A stretch of DNA of 64,000 bases from Eutreptiella sp. 'Long Island Sound 2002' (GCA_964036045.1 OZ038389.1:63502359-63566358), one strand, 5' to 3'; positions 1 to 11,475 are shown, counted from the stretch's first letter. Program-made: numbers and translations. Notes: generated by a model not told the origin, from the sequence alone.

Positions 1-16
1 CAGTCGCGGTGGCGGG

Positions 17-613
17 GTGAGGGCAAGTGAAGGCACGAAGCCTTGCACCCGTCCATCCTTCGCAACCAAGAATGTATTTGATGTGCTTCAAGATCTATCC
101 GAGAGTATCGGAGGATCACCCGGACCGCAGCTGGATGCTGCAGATGGGCAGCCTGAGCCCATTGTCCACGACCTGCACCAGTTGTTTGTTGAGCTTCTGG
201 AACGGCCGGAGATCCTGAGCTTGCACGCCGTGCGCCGTGTTGGGCGTGAGCGGCAGTTGCACCTTAAGGTCCGTGCCTTATGCGGGGAAATGGAGAAGGT
301 CTCGGACGTGTTGGTCGACACGGGAGCTCAAGTCAGCTTGGTCAAGGCTGGCCTACTTCCGCCAGAGTGTTTGACCGACAGTCGGAAACCTGTCAGGCTG
401 AAGGTGGCGAACGGCCAGTAAATGGTGGGAGGCACGAAGGAAGCAGCCATTGGGCTGCAGTTCGTGAACCACTGTGAGCTGAGCCGCCCGGACCTTGGCA
501 AGGAAATCCTCCTGCAACGTCGCTTCTACGAGGCCGAGATGGACTGGGACATGATTGTTGGGTACGACTTCACGATGGAGACGGACTCCGGCGTTCTCCC
601 GGCCCAGACCTGA
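17..613 (+). pseudogene. Retropepsin-like aspartic protease of the gypsy element
   Basis: The frame contains the retropepsin active-site motif LVDTGAQVSLV, with the DTG codons at 317-325. It is followed by the ANGQ...GGTKEA flap-like stretch and a WDMIVGYDF strand that matches the usual I(I/L)G end motif of gypsy proteases. The domain would cut the Gag-Pol polyprotein. A TAA at 419-421 interrupts the frame exactly where one codon of the flap region should sit, and the frame then resumes without a shift. The reading frame is open at the left edge, so the 17 start is not a real initiation site. The in-frame stop suggests decay; readthrough is possible but unsupported. Confidence 0.8.
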
Positions 614-1519
614 ATGACCCTGTACCAGGACGACCAGCTCTCGTGGCCTTCGTCACCTGAGCACCATGTGGAATGTCAACGGATCTGGCCGGAACGCAAT
701 CAGCTCAAAGTAGCCGCGCTGGGCACTGAGCCAACTGGGCCAGCAAACCAGGAGTACGGCGTAATGCCGGAAGTGGCGAGCCGAGTGGTTGCGGACCTGG
801 GAGCATCGGATCTGGCCCTGGATGCGTTCTCTTCAGGAACCTCCGCCCATCTTAGGGTTTGTGAGAAGTACTGGAGCGCCCAGGACTCCGCGTGGAAGAA
901 GCACTGGGGTCCGCATCAGGGTTTGATGTGGATCCATTGCCCCCGATGGGACATTCCAAGGGCGGTAGTGAAGATTTGCAAGGACCGCTCCAAGGCAGTG
1001 CTGGTTGTTCCTATGGGATGCACGGAGGAGGAAAGCAGCCGACATTGGGTGGTCTCATTGACCAACATGACCTTAAACAAGGTCGTCCTACCGGCTGGAG
1101 AGAGTGTCTATCAGGACGCTAAGCGACAGCCCATGCCACCCCAGAGATGGCCAACGGAATTCCACTATGTGGATGGGGGCCTTGAACAGGCCGACACCAC
1201 GGACTTCGTGTGTGTCAACCGCATCATAGCGGAGCCCTGGCGGCAATGCTCTGCGGTTTCCCCTGTTGACATCGGAGAATCGGAGGACCCCCTCACTGAA
1301 GAGGAGTTGGATCTGGTTCAGGGGTATATGGATCAGCCCTTTCACGACTGGGGAAACCAGCGTGAGGGCAAGGGCCAGGACAAAGCCTGGTGGGAAGTGG
1401 ACTCGATCGTCTCTGGTTCCTATGATGGGAATACTTTCGTACAGAGGGTGCTGGACCACATGTCCAGCCAGGACGAGCCAATCGGCGGAAACTCACCCAC
1501 CTACGGCGACCTGTTCTGA
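614..1519 (+). pseudogene. Dam-like (N6-adenine methyltransferase-type) domain between protease and RT
   Basis: This 301-codon frame continues the protease frame after a TGA. The middle of the protein reads DLALDAFSS, then CEKYWSAQDSAWKKHW, GLMWIHCP and KAVLVVPMGCTEEE. This resembles the Dam-like methyltransferase domain found in several eukaryotic retroelements, where a W-x-NPPF motif precedes a hydrophobic LVVP strand. Here the catalytic NPPF/DPPY-type tetrapeptide is replaced by HCPRW, so activity is doubtful. The N-terminal and C-terminal thirds are not recognisable. The alternative is an uncharacterised gypsy spacer region. The identification is by motif resemblance only. Confidence 0.45.
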
Positions 1520-1540
1520 GGCAAGACCAGAGACGGCCCT

Positions 1541-2671
1541 TTGGGCCACCTGGGAAGACCACCTGAGCCGAAACCGAGTGGGGTCGCTACCCCTCAAGTA
1601 AGCTCAGTGGTCCAGGTGCCCGGAAAAGCCAAGGCAGAGTCCGATGATTGCCCCAAGATCCAGGCATTGAGGGCAGGGCTGAAGCAGAAGTATGGTGAAA
1701 CCTTCTTCAGCGGAAAACCTGTGTTTCCCCCATCGGTGCGTGGACCGTATGGCGAGGCCAAGATACAACTGAAGCCGGACCCCCGTGTGTATCGACACCA
1801 GGAGTTCGCCCTGAGGGGCGAGAGAAAGGTAGCCATGGAGAAGATCCTCCGTGATTTCATCGAGAGAGGCTGGCTTGAGCCGTGCCACTCCGATTGGGCC
1901 TCTCCGTGCTTCGTCGTCTCCAAGAATGTGGCCGGGGAGTGGCGGCTCGTGGTCGACTACCGCGGCCTAAACGCCCAAACGCAGCATGACAGCTATACGC
2001 TGCCCCTCATTGAGGACATGCTGCAAAAGCAACACCGGCGGACGATCTTCACGGTGATTGACGTGAAACACGGTTATCACCAGATGTCTCTTGCCGAGGA
2101 ATCCCGTGCCTGCACAGCCATGAGCACCCCACTTGGACCTCTCCAGTGGAAGGTGATGCCCATGGGCGTTACCAACGGCAATGCAGCTTTTCAGCGGATG
2201 CTGGAGAACCTGCTTGAGCCGGTGCGTGACTGTGCGGACCCCTTCGTGGACGACGTGATCACCGCGTCCGGGGCCCCCAGTATGAGCTATGAGGAGCACC
2301 TGGAGGCACATGAGAGGGACGTCACCCGAGTGCTGGACCTTCTGGTGCGGCACAAACTCACGGGCAGCAGTGACAAGGCCACCATTGCGGTAAGCGAGGT
2401 GGTCTTTGCTGGCCACGTAGTTGGGAACGGGCAGCGGAAGCCCATACCTGGCAAGGTGGCTGCGATTGATCACTGGGAAAAGCCCAAAACGGTCTCTGAG
2501 CTACGGGCGTACTTGGGGTTCTGCAACTATTACTCGGGGTATATCAAGATGTATGCCGAGTATGCAGCCCCCATGACGACCATGCTCAAGGGCAACCGGG
2601 AGGAGACCAAGAAGGGGTCGCGAAGGCTCTGGTCTGGAATGCTGAGTCCGACCGCGCCTTTGAGGGGGTGA
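1541..2671 (+). pseudogene. Gypsy reverse transcriptase domain
   Basis: The protein shows the gypsy RT series in order: IERGWLEPCHSDWASPCFVV, WRLVVDYRGLN, FTVIDVKHGYHQ (motif A), MPMGVTNGNAAFQRML (motif B) and PFVDDVI (motif C, codons 2243-2254, with Phe in place of the usual Tyr), then FAGHVV and LRAYLGFCNYY. The catalytic aspartates of motifs A and C are present. The frame is continuous with the preceding Dam-like frame apart from the TGA at 1517-1519. The last roughly 17 codons before the stop at 2671 are out of frame, because the real coding path moves to the other frame near 2,620. Confidence 0.92.
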
Positions 2672-4293
2672 AGCAGGCGTTGCTATCCGCAGTGGGTCTG
2701 CACCTCGTGGATCCTGACCGGGGGTTCGTCCGGCGCAGCAACGCTTCCGACTACGCCGTTGGCGCTGTGTTGGAACAAGTGCTTGACGATGGGAGGCACG
2801 TGCCAGTAGCCTTCTGGAGCCGAGTCCTGGCGGAAGGCCAGAGACGGACGTGGACGCCCCGAGAAAAGAAGGCGTATGCCATCGTCATGGCTCTCAGGAA
2901 ATGGGCTGGGTATATAGCCCTCCATCCCGTCACCGTCTGCACCGACCATCAGAGTCTGCAGTCGTGGCACAAAGAGCACGTTGACACCCCCTCTGGTCCC
3001 GCCTCCCGACGGACAAGATGGCATGAGACCTTGGCCAAGTTCGACCTCACGGTTGTGTATGTTCCTGGCAAGGACAACACCGTGGCGGACTGTCTCAGTA
3101 GGTGGGCCTATCTCGCCAGCAAGGGCATGACAGACGTGTCTGCCCATGGCGATGAGGCTGAGACCGCTGAGGCCAAGAGGATCATAGAAATGGAGCGCCT
3201 GATGGAGGAGGAGGGTGTTAAATGCTTCGTCGTCATGGCTGCGGATGCCCCCCTTGGAACGAGGATGGGCAGAGCGGTCAGAGTGCTCGCCCCCGATGGA
3301 GCTGAGTCCGACAAGCACCTCTTCCCGGAGTCTTGCCTCCAGGACGGCTGGACCGACGACTACGCTAAGTCTGAGGCCTTTCAGGCCGAATATAGGGCTG
3401 TGACCGACCCTGATGACGGGCAGAAGTGGCCAAAGGGGCTGACTGAGGAAGATGGCAAGCTCTACCGGAATGGTAAGCTGCTGGTCCCAGAGTCCCGAGT
3501 GCTCGAGCTATGTGAGGCTTGGCACCACCACATGATGCACCCAGGGGTCAAGAAGCAAGCCCTGGACATGCAGAGCCGGTTTGAGATCGACCAGATCGGT
3601 GTCCACAACGCCATCAAGAAGGTCAAAAAGGGTTGCTCGGTCTGTCAAGCCTGCAATCTCGATAACCGGAACGTCAAGGGGGAAGCCCAATGGACTCCGG
3701 TGCCTGACCAGCCCACGGAGAGGGTGGCCATGGACGTCTTCTCCATGCCCGAAGTTCACATAGGCAAGGAGACCTCTGACTGTGTGGTCCTTTGTGTGGA
3801 CCGCCACAGCGGCTACGTAGTAGCCGTTCCGGCACGCAAAAAGGGGTTGCTTGCCAAGGAAGTGGCAGTCATGATGATTCGTCATTGGCTGACCGTCTTT
3901 GACATCCCCTGCACCATTTGCAGTGACCGAGGGCCTCAGTTTACTGGTGGCTGGTTCAAGGCCATGTGTTCCCTCATGGGAATACGTCATGCCAAGAGCG
4001 TCGCCTATCTCAGCCAGTCTAACGGCCGGGCTGAAGTGGCTGGAAGACAGCTGTTCGAAAAGCTGCGCAAGATTCACATCACCAATCCACGTCGGAACTG
4101 GTTTGAGGAGATGTGGCCCGCTCTGAAGGCCTATCATGACACCCCCACTCCGGGTGGTTTGTCCCCTCACAAGATTTCGTTTGGCAGGGACCACCTGGGT
4201 CGGGGACTTCCCGTGTCTGGTGATGGCATGGCCATGGATCCTTCTTGCTCACTTTTCTGTCCCCCAGGATATGCGCATCTGTATATTAAGTAA
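2620..4293 (+). pseudogene. Gypsy RNase H and integrase domains
   Basis: After a one-base frame change near 2,620 the coding continues as DRAFEGVKQAL and an RNase H domain (SNASDYAVGAVL, WTPREKKAYAIV, VCTDHQSL). The first catalytic Asp of the usual TDAS motif is Asn here (NAS). The integrase begins with an HHCC zinc module (HHHMMHPG... CSVCQAC, about 3,520-3,655). Its core triad is Asp at 3733-3735, Asp at 3925-3927 and Glu at 4033-4035; the last two are 35 residues apart, the DD35E spacing. The C-terminus is truncated at 4293 by a second frame change. RNase H is probably inactive, while the integrase core looks intact. Confidence 0.92.
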
Positions 4294-5163
4294 TGTCAGC
4301 CCATCACCGAAACATGGACTGTCTTTCCCCCCGGAGGGACACAAATCGGAATACGAAGGCGCCCTGAGTCGCCGTGTACATGCTCTTACATAAGGTCCAG
4401 CCTGGACCAGTACCTAAGTACAGATTCTTCTGTTTGAGTGCCCGTGATACCGTGTGCCCTAGTGGCTGTGATGTGCTGAGATCCTGATGGCGCCAGGCGG
4501 GAAGCCCAGTTGCCTGACTACACTCCCAGCGGTCCGCCACTGTCAGTCCCAGTGTCGCACTTGCAGTCGGGTGGTGACCTCCGGTGTCCTGACCTCGGTC
4601 AGTCTGCCTGGGAAACTGGTGGTTTGAGGAGTCGACGCCTCCGCCCAGACTGCATGAGGATTCCCTCATGCATGGCCTTCGTGGTAATGGGGCGAGGGAA
4701 AAGACGGCCTTGATGCCCGATCCCTTATGGAGGAGCTCGTTCGGCTTTACCACTCTGGACTCGCGTCGTGGATATGGACATGGTGCGCCCAAGGAAGGAC
4801 CCGTGGGGACTCTCCCCCAGACTGCGGCCTTGGGAAGCCTGGAGTAGCGTGATGGATCTTTGTGGTCGCTTTCGACCTGTGGGACCACCTCGGTCGTCGT
4901 GTGACGCCTATGTTGGCCGTGTGTGCCACTGCCACTGTGGTAGTGACCGTCGCAGCCGGCACCCGGTGCGCCTGGTATGGGTTAACGGGTCCTTTGGATG
5001 CCAAACAATCGCCGCCAGGACCCGGGACTTGATACTTGATACTACACTTGCAGTTACTAACAGCTACAGCACCGTACCTGTCTTACTGTGGGATTGTACT
5101 GGGCAGCCTAACCCGCAAATCGGCGTGAAGTGAGGATGTGACACCCCCCGCCCTTCAGGGGAT

Positions 5164-5252
5164 GGTCCTGGGTACCCGCTGCCATGCTTGGGTGTTATCG
5201 AGCCCTCCCCAGGGTTTGCTCTACGGAGGGGGGTGAAGCGGTACCCAGAACC
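5164..5252. repeat. Inverted repeat able to form a hairpin
   Basis: The arm at 5164-5180 (GGTCCTGGGTACCCGCT) is nearly complementary to the arm at 5237-5252 (AGCGGTACCCAGAACC), with one bulge and one mismatch and about 56 bases between them. Its role is unknown; it may belong to the gypsy LTR or to an inserted element. Confidence 0.6.
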
Positions 5253-5259
5253 TATGGCC

Positions 5260-5332
5260 CATGGCCCGGAGGCCTGTGAGCCGTCACACCCATTATGACC
5301 CATGGCCCGAAGGCCTGTGAGCCGTCACACCC
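5260..5332. repeat. Two-copy tandem repeat, 41-bp period
   Basis: A 41-bp unit starting CATGGCCCGGAGGCCTGTG at 5260 repeats at 5301 with one visible substitution in the shared part; the second copy is cut short. Confidence 0.75.
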
Positions 5333-5340
5333 GTGCGGAA

Positions 5341-8300
5341 GCCGTTGACACCGGCTGTCAGCGGGATATCCCTGTTCGCCAACCCGCGAAATCTGGAATC
5401 CGATTGTTAATCATTAAGCCGATGTAGAATTACCATAATTTTACTGTCTTGGTCGATTTGCAGTTAGAAATCGGTGAAATTCCCGATTTCTACCGCGATT
5501 TCTAATTGTCGTGAAATCGCCGCCTGACGTCGCCCGTTCCGTGCAGTGCATTAGATGATTCTGAAGAACGATCTTTCTTGAAGTTAAGACTGAAACAGTC
5601 TTCGAGTGATCCGCAATTTTTTCCTTGATAGAACGCATCGCGTCCCAGATTTTCCCCAGAAAATCTGGGCGGCCGAAGCCGCTTTGAACCCCCAAGTGAA
5701 ATAACAAGGGTTACGAGCGTTCAAGCGCCCAAGGACGAACTAACTTGCCTCATAGGCACTGTGTATGAGGTTTTGCCCCCCATAGTCATAGGATGAGGCC
5801 AAAGGATCCCAACTCCATAGGCCCAAAGGGTTTTTTATTTTGAGTGTTCTCCAAGAAATGGGCAATCTCACGTACTTGGCGTCCAAGTACGTGTAGAAGT
5901 ATGTTGAGTTGGCGTTTTCTCCCGCTTTGCTTGCCTCTACATCCGGGGCATATCACTTGTCTTCCCCACGTAGTACATATATGATCTCCATATATATATT
6001 GGCAATATATTTTGCGTGAATGCTAAAATTCGGCTTTCCGCAAGGAGGTCGATTTTCGACCAAAGCACTTGCATGCGTGTTAAGGGACCAAAGGTACTTT
6101 AGAATATAGGCATACTTTGATTCTAGGCCACTAGGTTGGGTGTAGAAGGCGAGGGTAGGGTTGTATGCCATATTTGGTGTCATATCACGTGCCCATTTGG
6201 CGGGTGCACCATTCCAAGACTAACCCGCCAATGGACCCCATATCGCACCAGGCCCTTCGTCGTACTCCCAACCAACACTCGCAAGCCTAACCTTCGTGAA
6301 GGGACGCTTGTGGAGCGCTCCCGAAGCGATGCGTTGCGAGCAAGGTGTGTTTTTTGCAATATTCCATTTTTGCATGTGCCCACTTGGGAGGCAGCGCGTG
6401 CGACCTTCCAAAGCGCCCCTAGTGGAGCACATGTGTGGAATCGAAGGTCATTGGTGTTGAGTCATTGTGTTTAGAAGGATTGGTCGATTACTCAATCCAA
6501 GCCGAAGATATTATAATATATTTGTGTAGTTTTCAAGGCACTTTTGCGTGTTTTTTCGCCAATTTTGCTGTTTTTTTGCCAGTCATGATGTCTAGTGGCG
6601 ACCGTGTGTCTCAACGTTGCGCTGAATTGACATCATGACCCAAGTATGTTATGAAGGTACATACTTCGGTGCCCAACATATCTTGGACCCGGCGAATAAC
6701 TCCTCTTGGGCTTGGCATACCGTGGCCGCCATGTTGGCGATTTGGGACGATCCCAAATCATGGGCTCACTTGGCGACCCTGCCATTCCCAAAACCAGAGG
6801 GGTTTGGGCGACGCCCAAAAGATATGTTGGACGCATATGACTTGATACCAATCCTATGGCACACTCCGGTCCAAGTCAGGCATGTGCCTCATTTGCCCCA
6901 ACCATGAGTGTGCGCACTTTCGGCCATTTTGAGCAATTTTCCACATTTTCTGCCCGCCGTGCACCATGTTCAGCCCCCTTATGCACGCCAGACGCAAAGA
7001 CCAATGGACCATATATGATATGGGTGTTATGTATATTGATCACCATGGTTCGCACACCACGTGGGCGAAGCGGAGCGACCTTCATCAAGGCGCTATCCCA
7101 AAGTGAGTGTGGACGATTTTGCCATTTTGGCAGTTGTGGACCCAATTTGGATTGTCACCACGCCGAGTGGCATGGAGATCTTTTGGTGTCAAGTGCATGG
7201 GAGTCTCCATTACACTCCTGGTGAATTGCATATGGAATGGCGGATCTGTTCTCCAAACCGGCGTGGAGATATACCATTGGGGGTACCCCGGATATTGGCT
7301 CATTTTGAGCAGCCAAAATGACCCCCTTTTGGGACCCCAATTTCGACGCCCCGTGTGGTCCATTGGCGGCCCCATCCCTCTATGCCCACAGGGAGTCCCG
7401 ACCTAATTTCACGTTGTGTACTCAGATATAGGTCCTAGGTCCTGCCTCCTATCCTGTGAGCCATTGGCCTTGCCCTGGACGGGCAGGCCACGCGTGGGAA
7501 TGATGCCAATTTTGGTGATTTTGGCATCATGACCCCACTTGATGAACCCGTGTTGCCCTGATGCCGGGACCTCAGAGGAAACCAGGTTGGGTGAGGGCTC
7601 CAGCGAGTTGGTACGCAAGGGTCAAAGGGTCAGTTGCCTCATCCCTACCTCTGGCGGGTCCGGACGAGGGGTCAAATTTGGAGTTTTCGGAGCTAATATC
7701 AGTTTGGGCTGAAACAGCCCATTTTCAGCTACCAACCCCTGGGGGATAATGGCGGGGCCATGTCTCTCGCTCAGAAGGGATTTCGGACCTGCCGTTAAGG
7801 GAGCATGGGGAGCCACTGTTGGTTCGCCTTGGAGTAGCTTGGTTTCCAGGAATTCGCCTGTGGCCGGGCGCAACACCCTCCCCCATTGGCAGGGTTTCAG
7901 GGTCCGGACTGAGCAGGGCATGGGTTGTGTTTGAGCCCATGCCCCTGCCAGCCACCGAGAGCGTCGGACCTGGGATTGGGATATGAGTTGGGACTGAGTG
8001 TCTATTGTCCTGTGATGCCCTTGCCCCAGTCCAGTCTTCACCCCATGTGTACATATCCTGATGTGTTGCTGTACATACTTTTCTACCCTTGTTTCAGAGT
8101 GGCAAGGATCCTGAAACGCTTTGTCACATGACACGAGAGTAATGATGCCCCTGTGAGCGCAGTGCTTTGCCTGCCTGCTTGCTTGTGCCTGTCCACCGCA
8201 GCGTCCCGTGGCCAGGCCTCCCACGGGAACGCGTCACCATGCGGGTCCCAGATCCGGACAAACTCGTCATTCAGCGTCCGCTCCTTTTCCGCGAGGGGAG

Positions 8301-8570
8301 GGACCTCGTTCACCATGTGCCGTCCTGCAGTGAGGGTGCGAGGGCATGCTGGGGGGGGGGGCGGGTCTGCTTTTGGTCCCGCCCCATTTCTGTTGGGGGG
8401 GGGTAGGGGCGGCAAAAGATCTGCTCCCCAGTTTCCTGGTCCCCAAGGGGAACCAGCCCACGGCCTGCACCCTCGCTTTGTGGTGGCTGAAATTTGGGCC
8501 GACACAGAACTGAGCGGGGGGGGGGGGGGGCAGATTTTTGGGTGTGTGCACAATGAATAAACTGCTACAT
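5341..8570. other. AT-rich to mixed intergenic DNA, no gene seen
   Basis: Open frames here are short (at most 210 codons), overlap on both strands and carry no motif I recognise. A small hairpin (AGAAATCGG...CCGATTTCT) lies near 5,465-5,491. G-runs of 9-13 bases occur at about 8,351, 8,395 and 8,516. I see no transposon boundary in this stretch. Confidence 0.5.
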
Positions 8571-8574
8571 ACTG

Positions 8575-9440
8575 GAGTGTGGCAACACAAAACACACTTG
8601 CTGCAAATCCACCACCAGCAGCACAGATCTCCACTTGCAGTTCAAGAATCACGAAGTCAACTGAAATCCACCAAAACCAGCAGCCCCAGGTCACGGAAAT
8701 CAGAGTAAAGCCCAACCAGGATGCCCAAAACGACCTCGCAGGTCACGAAACGCAGAGTGAAATCCGAAAAGCAGGCCCAAAAGGACCTTCAGTGAAGCCT
8801 GTTGCGCAGCGCCAGAGTGCAGCAGCCCATTGCAGAGCACCACCATGCAGAAGTGGAGGGCAACGCGAAGCAGGTGAAGAATGCCTGTAGGTGGAAGGTC
8901 ATCGAAATCAGGCCCATGCCCAAAGTCAACTCGACGTATACTGTGCACGGCAGTGGAAAACCAGGAGTGACACAAAACAGGCAGCAGCAGCATGCTGTTC
9001 ACCAGAGTGTGGCAACACAAAACACACTTGCTGCAAATCCACCACCAGCAGCACAGATCTCCACTTGCAGTTCAAGAATGACGAAGTCAACTGAAATCCA
9101 CCAAAACCAGCAGCCCCAGGTCACAGAAATAAGAGTGAAGCCCAACCAGGATGCCCAAAACGACCTCGGAGGTCACGAAACGCAGAGTGAAATCCAAAAA
9201 GCAGGCCCAAAAGGACCTTCAGTGAAGCCTGTTGCGCAGCGCCAGAGTGCAGCAGCCCATTGCAGAGCACCACGGTGCAGAAGTGGAGGGCAACGCGAAG
9301 CAGGTGAAGAATGCCCGTAGGTGGAAGGTCATCGAAATCAGGCCTATGCCCAAAGTCAACTCGAAGTATACTGTGCACGGAAGTGGAAAACCAGGTGTGA
9401 CACAAAACAAGCAGCAGCAGCATGCCGTTCACTGGCAGTA
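8575..9440. repeat. Two-copy tandem repeat, 430-bp period
   Basis: The sequence starting GAGTGTGGCAACACAAAAC at 8575 recurs at 9005. The copies are close to identical for over 400 bases, ending near 9,430. The 430-bp period is not a multiple of three, and the open frame spanning the copies (8802-9320) has the biased Q/A/P composition expected of a repeat, so coding is doubtful. Confidence 0.9.
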
Positions 9441-9510
9441 CACATCCAGTTCCTTACAGCACTTCCCAACCATTCAAGACAGCTTGAACCACCACTGCAC
9501 CACAAACCGA

Positions 9511-10040
9511 GTTCTCAGTTACCCACTCACCTCAATTCTCAACTTAATTTCAAAAACCTGGGCCAACCTTTGTGACACGAAGTTCTTTAGCGCCTTATAC
9601 GCTGCGACCAGTTCAAACCGAGTTCTCAGTTAACCACACAGCTTAGTTCTCAGTGTCATTTCAAAAACCTTCGTGACGCGAAGTTCTTTAGCGCCTCGTA
9701 CGGTGCGACGAGTTCAAAACGAGTTCTCCGTTAGACACACACCTCAGTTCTCATCGTCATTTCAAAAGCCTGTGGCAACCTTTGTGAAGCGAAGTTCTTT
9801 GGAGCCTCGTACGCTGCAACCAGTTCAAGCTGAGTTCTGAGTTACCTGCACACCTCAGTTCTCAAAGTCAGTTCAAAAACCTGTGCCAACCTTTGTGAAG
9901 CAAAGTTCTTTTGAGCATCGTAGGGTGGGACCAGTTCAAACTGACCTCTCAGTTAACCACACACCTCAGTTCTCAATGTCATTTCAAACACCTGCCAACC
10001 TTTGTGAAGCCTAGTTCTTTTGAGCATTGTGCGGTGCAAA
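9511..10040. repeat. Five degenerate tandem copies, about 101-111 bp each
   Basis: Units begin with GTTCTCAGTTA-like sequence at 9511, 9622, 9723, 9833 and 9944. Each contains a GTGAAGCGAAGTTCTTT-like core and a CAGTTCAAACCGAG-like end. The copies differ at many sites, so this is an old array. It follows directly on the 430-bp repeat. Confidence 0.85.
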
Positions 10041-10406
10041 GGGCCCGTGCCTGCAAGTTTGAGACTATTTGCCAAAGATGAGCTACAAAGCCTGACCGTT
10101 GGAATGGGTACTTCTGCAACACAGGAGATCCCTTTTCAGGGAGAGTCAAGGGTTGCAGAACAGGCTTTGCAACAAATCAGGCAAATAGTAAACTCAGAGA
10201 GCCAAGACCGGGCAAAGAAGGCACAACACAAGCAAGTGCACAGCACGTCAACTGTCAACTGTTCCGAAACCTTTACCAGCAACACAAATCAAGTCCCAGG
10301 GACCTCAGTTCTCAACAGTTCTCACCAGTTCAACGTTGTGTTTGCAAGCAAGGCAAAAAAAAGGCAATTGCAAAGCATCAGTCAGAAATGTTGTGTCAGA
10401 ATTTAG
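10020..10406 (+). CDS. Hypothetical 128-residue ORF, weak
   Basis: A moderately hydrophilic, Gln/Ser-rich frame. It starts inside the last unit of the preceding tandem repeat and has no recognisable domain, signal peptide or membrane segment. It may be a chance frame or an exon remnant. Confidence 0.2.
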   Translation: MSIVRCKGPVPASLRLFAKDELQSLTVGMGTSATQEIPFQGESRVAEQALQQIRQIVNSESQDRAKKAQHKQVHSTSTVNCSETFTSNTNQVPGTSVLNSSHQFNVVFASKAKKRQLQSISQKCCVRI

Positions 10407-10723
10407 CAGTCAATGGCCGGAAATGTCAGGAGCGATCTGCACTACAGCTGAGCAGCACAAAAACAGCAGAACAACAATATTAAAACGACTTTTGGCAGGC
10501 ATCGTTAGATTCAACCACAGCATTGTAATGTTCTGACACATCCACACTTTTGTGCCATGGAATCAAATGTATTCAAGCAATGGATTTTGCAAAAAATCAT
10601 GTTTGCACGACAAATTTTTGGCAGCGCGGCCGTTTCAGATCCAGTGCGGTAGCGTAAATGCGGTTTTGGCCGCAGAATGCCCGACAAGATCATAGGTGTA
10701 TAGACCTGTTTCTCGTGTCCTTT

Positions 10724-10745
10724 AGTGCGCGAGGCCTCGCGCACT
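10724..10745. repeat. 22-bp perfect palindrome, class A (core GCGAGGCCTCGC)
   Basis: AGTGCGCGAGGCCTCGCGCAC plus a final T reads the same on both strands. The same palindrome recurs at 24573-24594, with variants at 25058 and 25211. It lies just beyond the 3' end of the minus-strand gene at 10757-11475. Confidence 0.9.
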
Positions 10746-10756
10746 GCGGGTGTCAG

Positions 10757-11475
10757 CTACCGCACTCGTTCGCGCTTGTTGCGCGTTGCTGACTCCTGTC
10801 TGTCGACATCCATATCTGTTCTCCTCCCCACAACAGCATCCAGTTTCCGCTTCAGTTGGTTTGTGGGGTTTGTCTTTTCATCAATGAGGGCATGCAGCAC
10901 GCCAAGACCAACTAGCCAGTAGTGGTTGTAACCAAGGGGTTGTTTTGGTGCGGTCGGAAACCTTGGTAACCTCTGCGGCCACGAAGTTGCAATGGTGCTG
11001 AGGCGGTGGGGCTCCCATTCAGCATAGGCCATGCAAATCCGGTCTGCTGCTAAAAGTCTTGTTAGTCGTTGTCGCCTCTTGTGTACCAGGTTCTTGGGAA
11101 CGTTTTGCACACCCACGCGTTTGCCACCGGGACCAACTTGTGGTAACAAGTAATGGTTTTCCACCTCCTCAACAGTAACAGAACCGGTGTTTGTTGCCTT
11201 GCCGCGCACCAGCTTGCTCAACATCCCCTCATCAAACTCCTCTGAGTGTGCCTGACCAGGCGGGTTCTGGTGCCACTTGCTATTGTACGGCAATGTGCAC
11301 ATGATGGTGCGTTCGTACTTCGGAACGGTGCAACAACCTCCGCAACAGACACAAACTCAACTGCAACACCTCCTGGGCCCGCGACCCTGTACCGTTTTTT
11401 TCCCCCGCCCAGTTGCACTCCCATACCAGCTGACCCAGGTACAACAACAATGGGCACCATTCCGACAACAAACAC
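10757..11475 (-). pseudogene. Hypothetical gene in two frames, function unknown
   Basis: The upstream frame (11475 downwards) reads as an ordinary protein rich in V and G. It is continued by a second frame (from 11302 to 10757) containing NKRERVR at its C-terminus and a basic-acidic middle such as SVTVEEVENHYLLPQ. The change of frame lies near 11,290-11,310, so either a one-base shift or a short intron separates the two parts. I recognise no domain. A class A palindrome lies 12 bp downstream of the stop. Because that palindrome also sits inside a TIR element at 24.4-25.6 kb, this gene may belong to a related DNA element, but I found no TIRs around it. Confidence 0.4.

Larger units (their letters stand above)
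1..4420 (+). mobile_element. Ty3/gypsy-like LTR retrotransposon, pol region (partial, decayed)
   Basis: The domain order protease, Dam-like, RT, RNase H, integrase in one orientation is that of a Ty3/gypsy pol gene with an extra domain. Gag and the 5' LTR would lie left of the window. The protease-to-RT part stays in one frame from 17 to about 2,620 but is cut by stops at 419-421 (TAA), 611-613 (TGA) and 1517-1519 (TGA). A one-base frame change near 2,620 separates RT from RNase H. The integrase frame ends at 4293, and a second frame continues briefly to 4393. I could not define the 3' LTR, because its partner is outside the window. The element is most likely a dead copy. Confidence 0.9.
4294..5340. 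other. Non-coding stretch downstream of gypsy integrase
   Basis: No convincing gene is visible. A possible 3' UTR and LTR of the gypsy element would lie here, but with the 5' LTR outside the window I cannot set boundaries. The stretch holds one inverted repeat and one short tandem repeat, listed separately. Confidence 0.4.

Noticed and set aside
4294-5340. 3' LTR of the gypsy element
   Set aside because: Without the 5' LTR in the window I could not confirm TG...CA ends or a polypurine tract, so no boundaries are claimed.
7085-7406. Overlapping 86-122-codon ORFs on both strands near 7.1-7.4 kb
   Set aside because: No frame is better than the others, no motif is recognised, and the region has word-like internal repetition.
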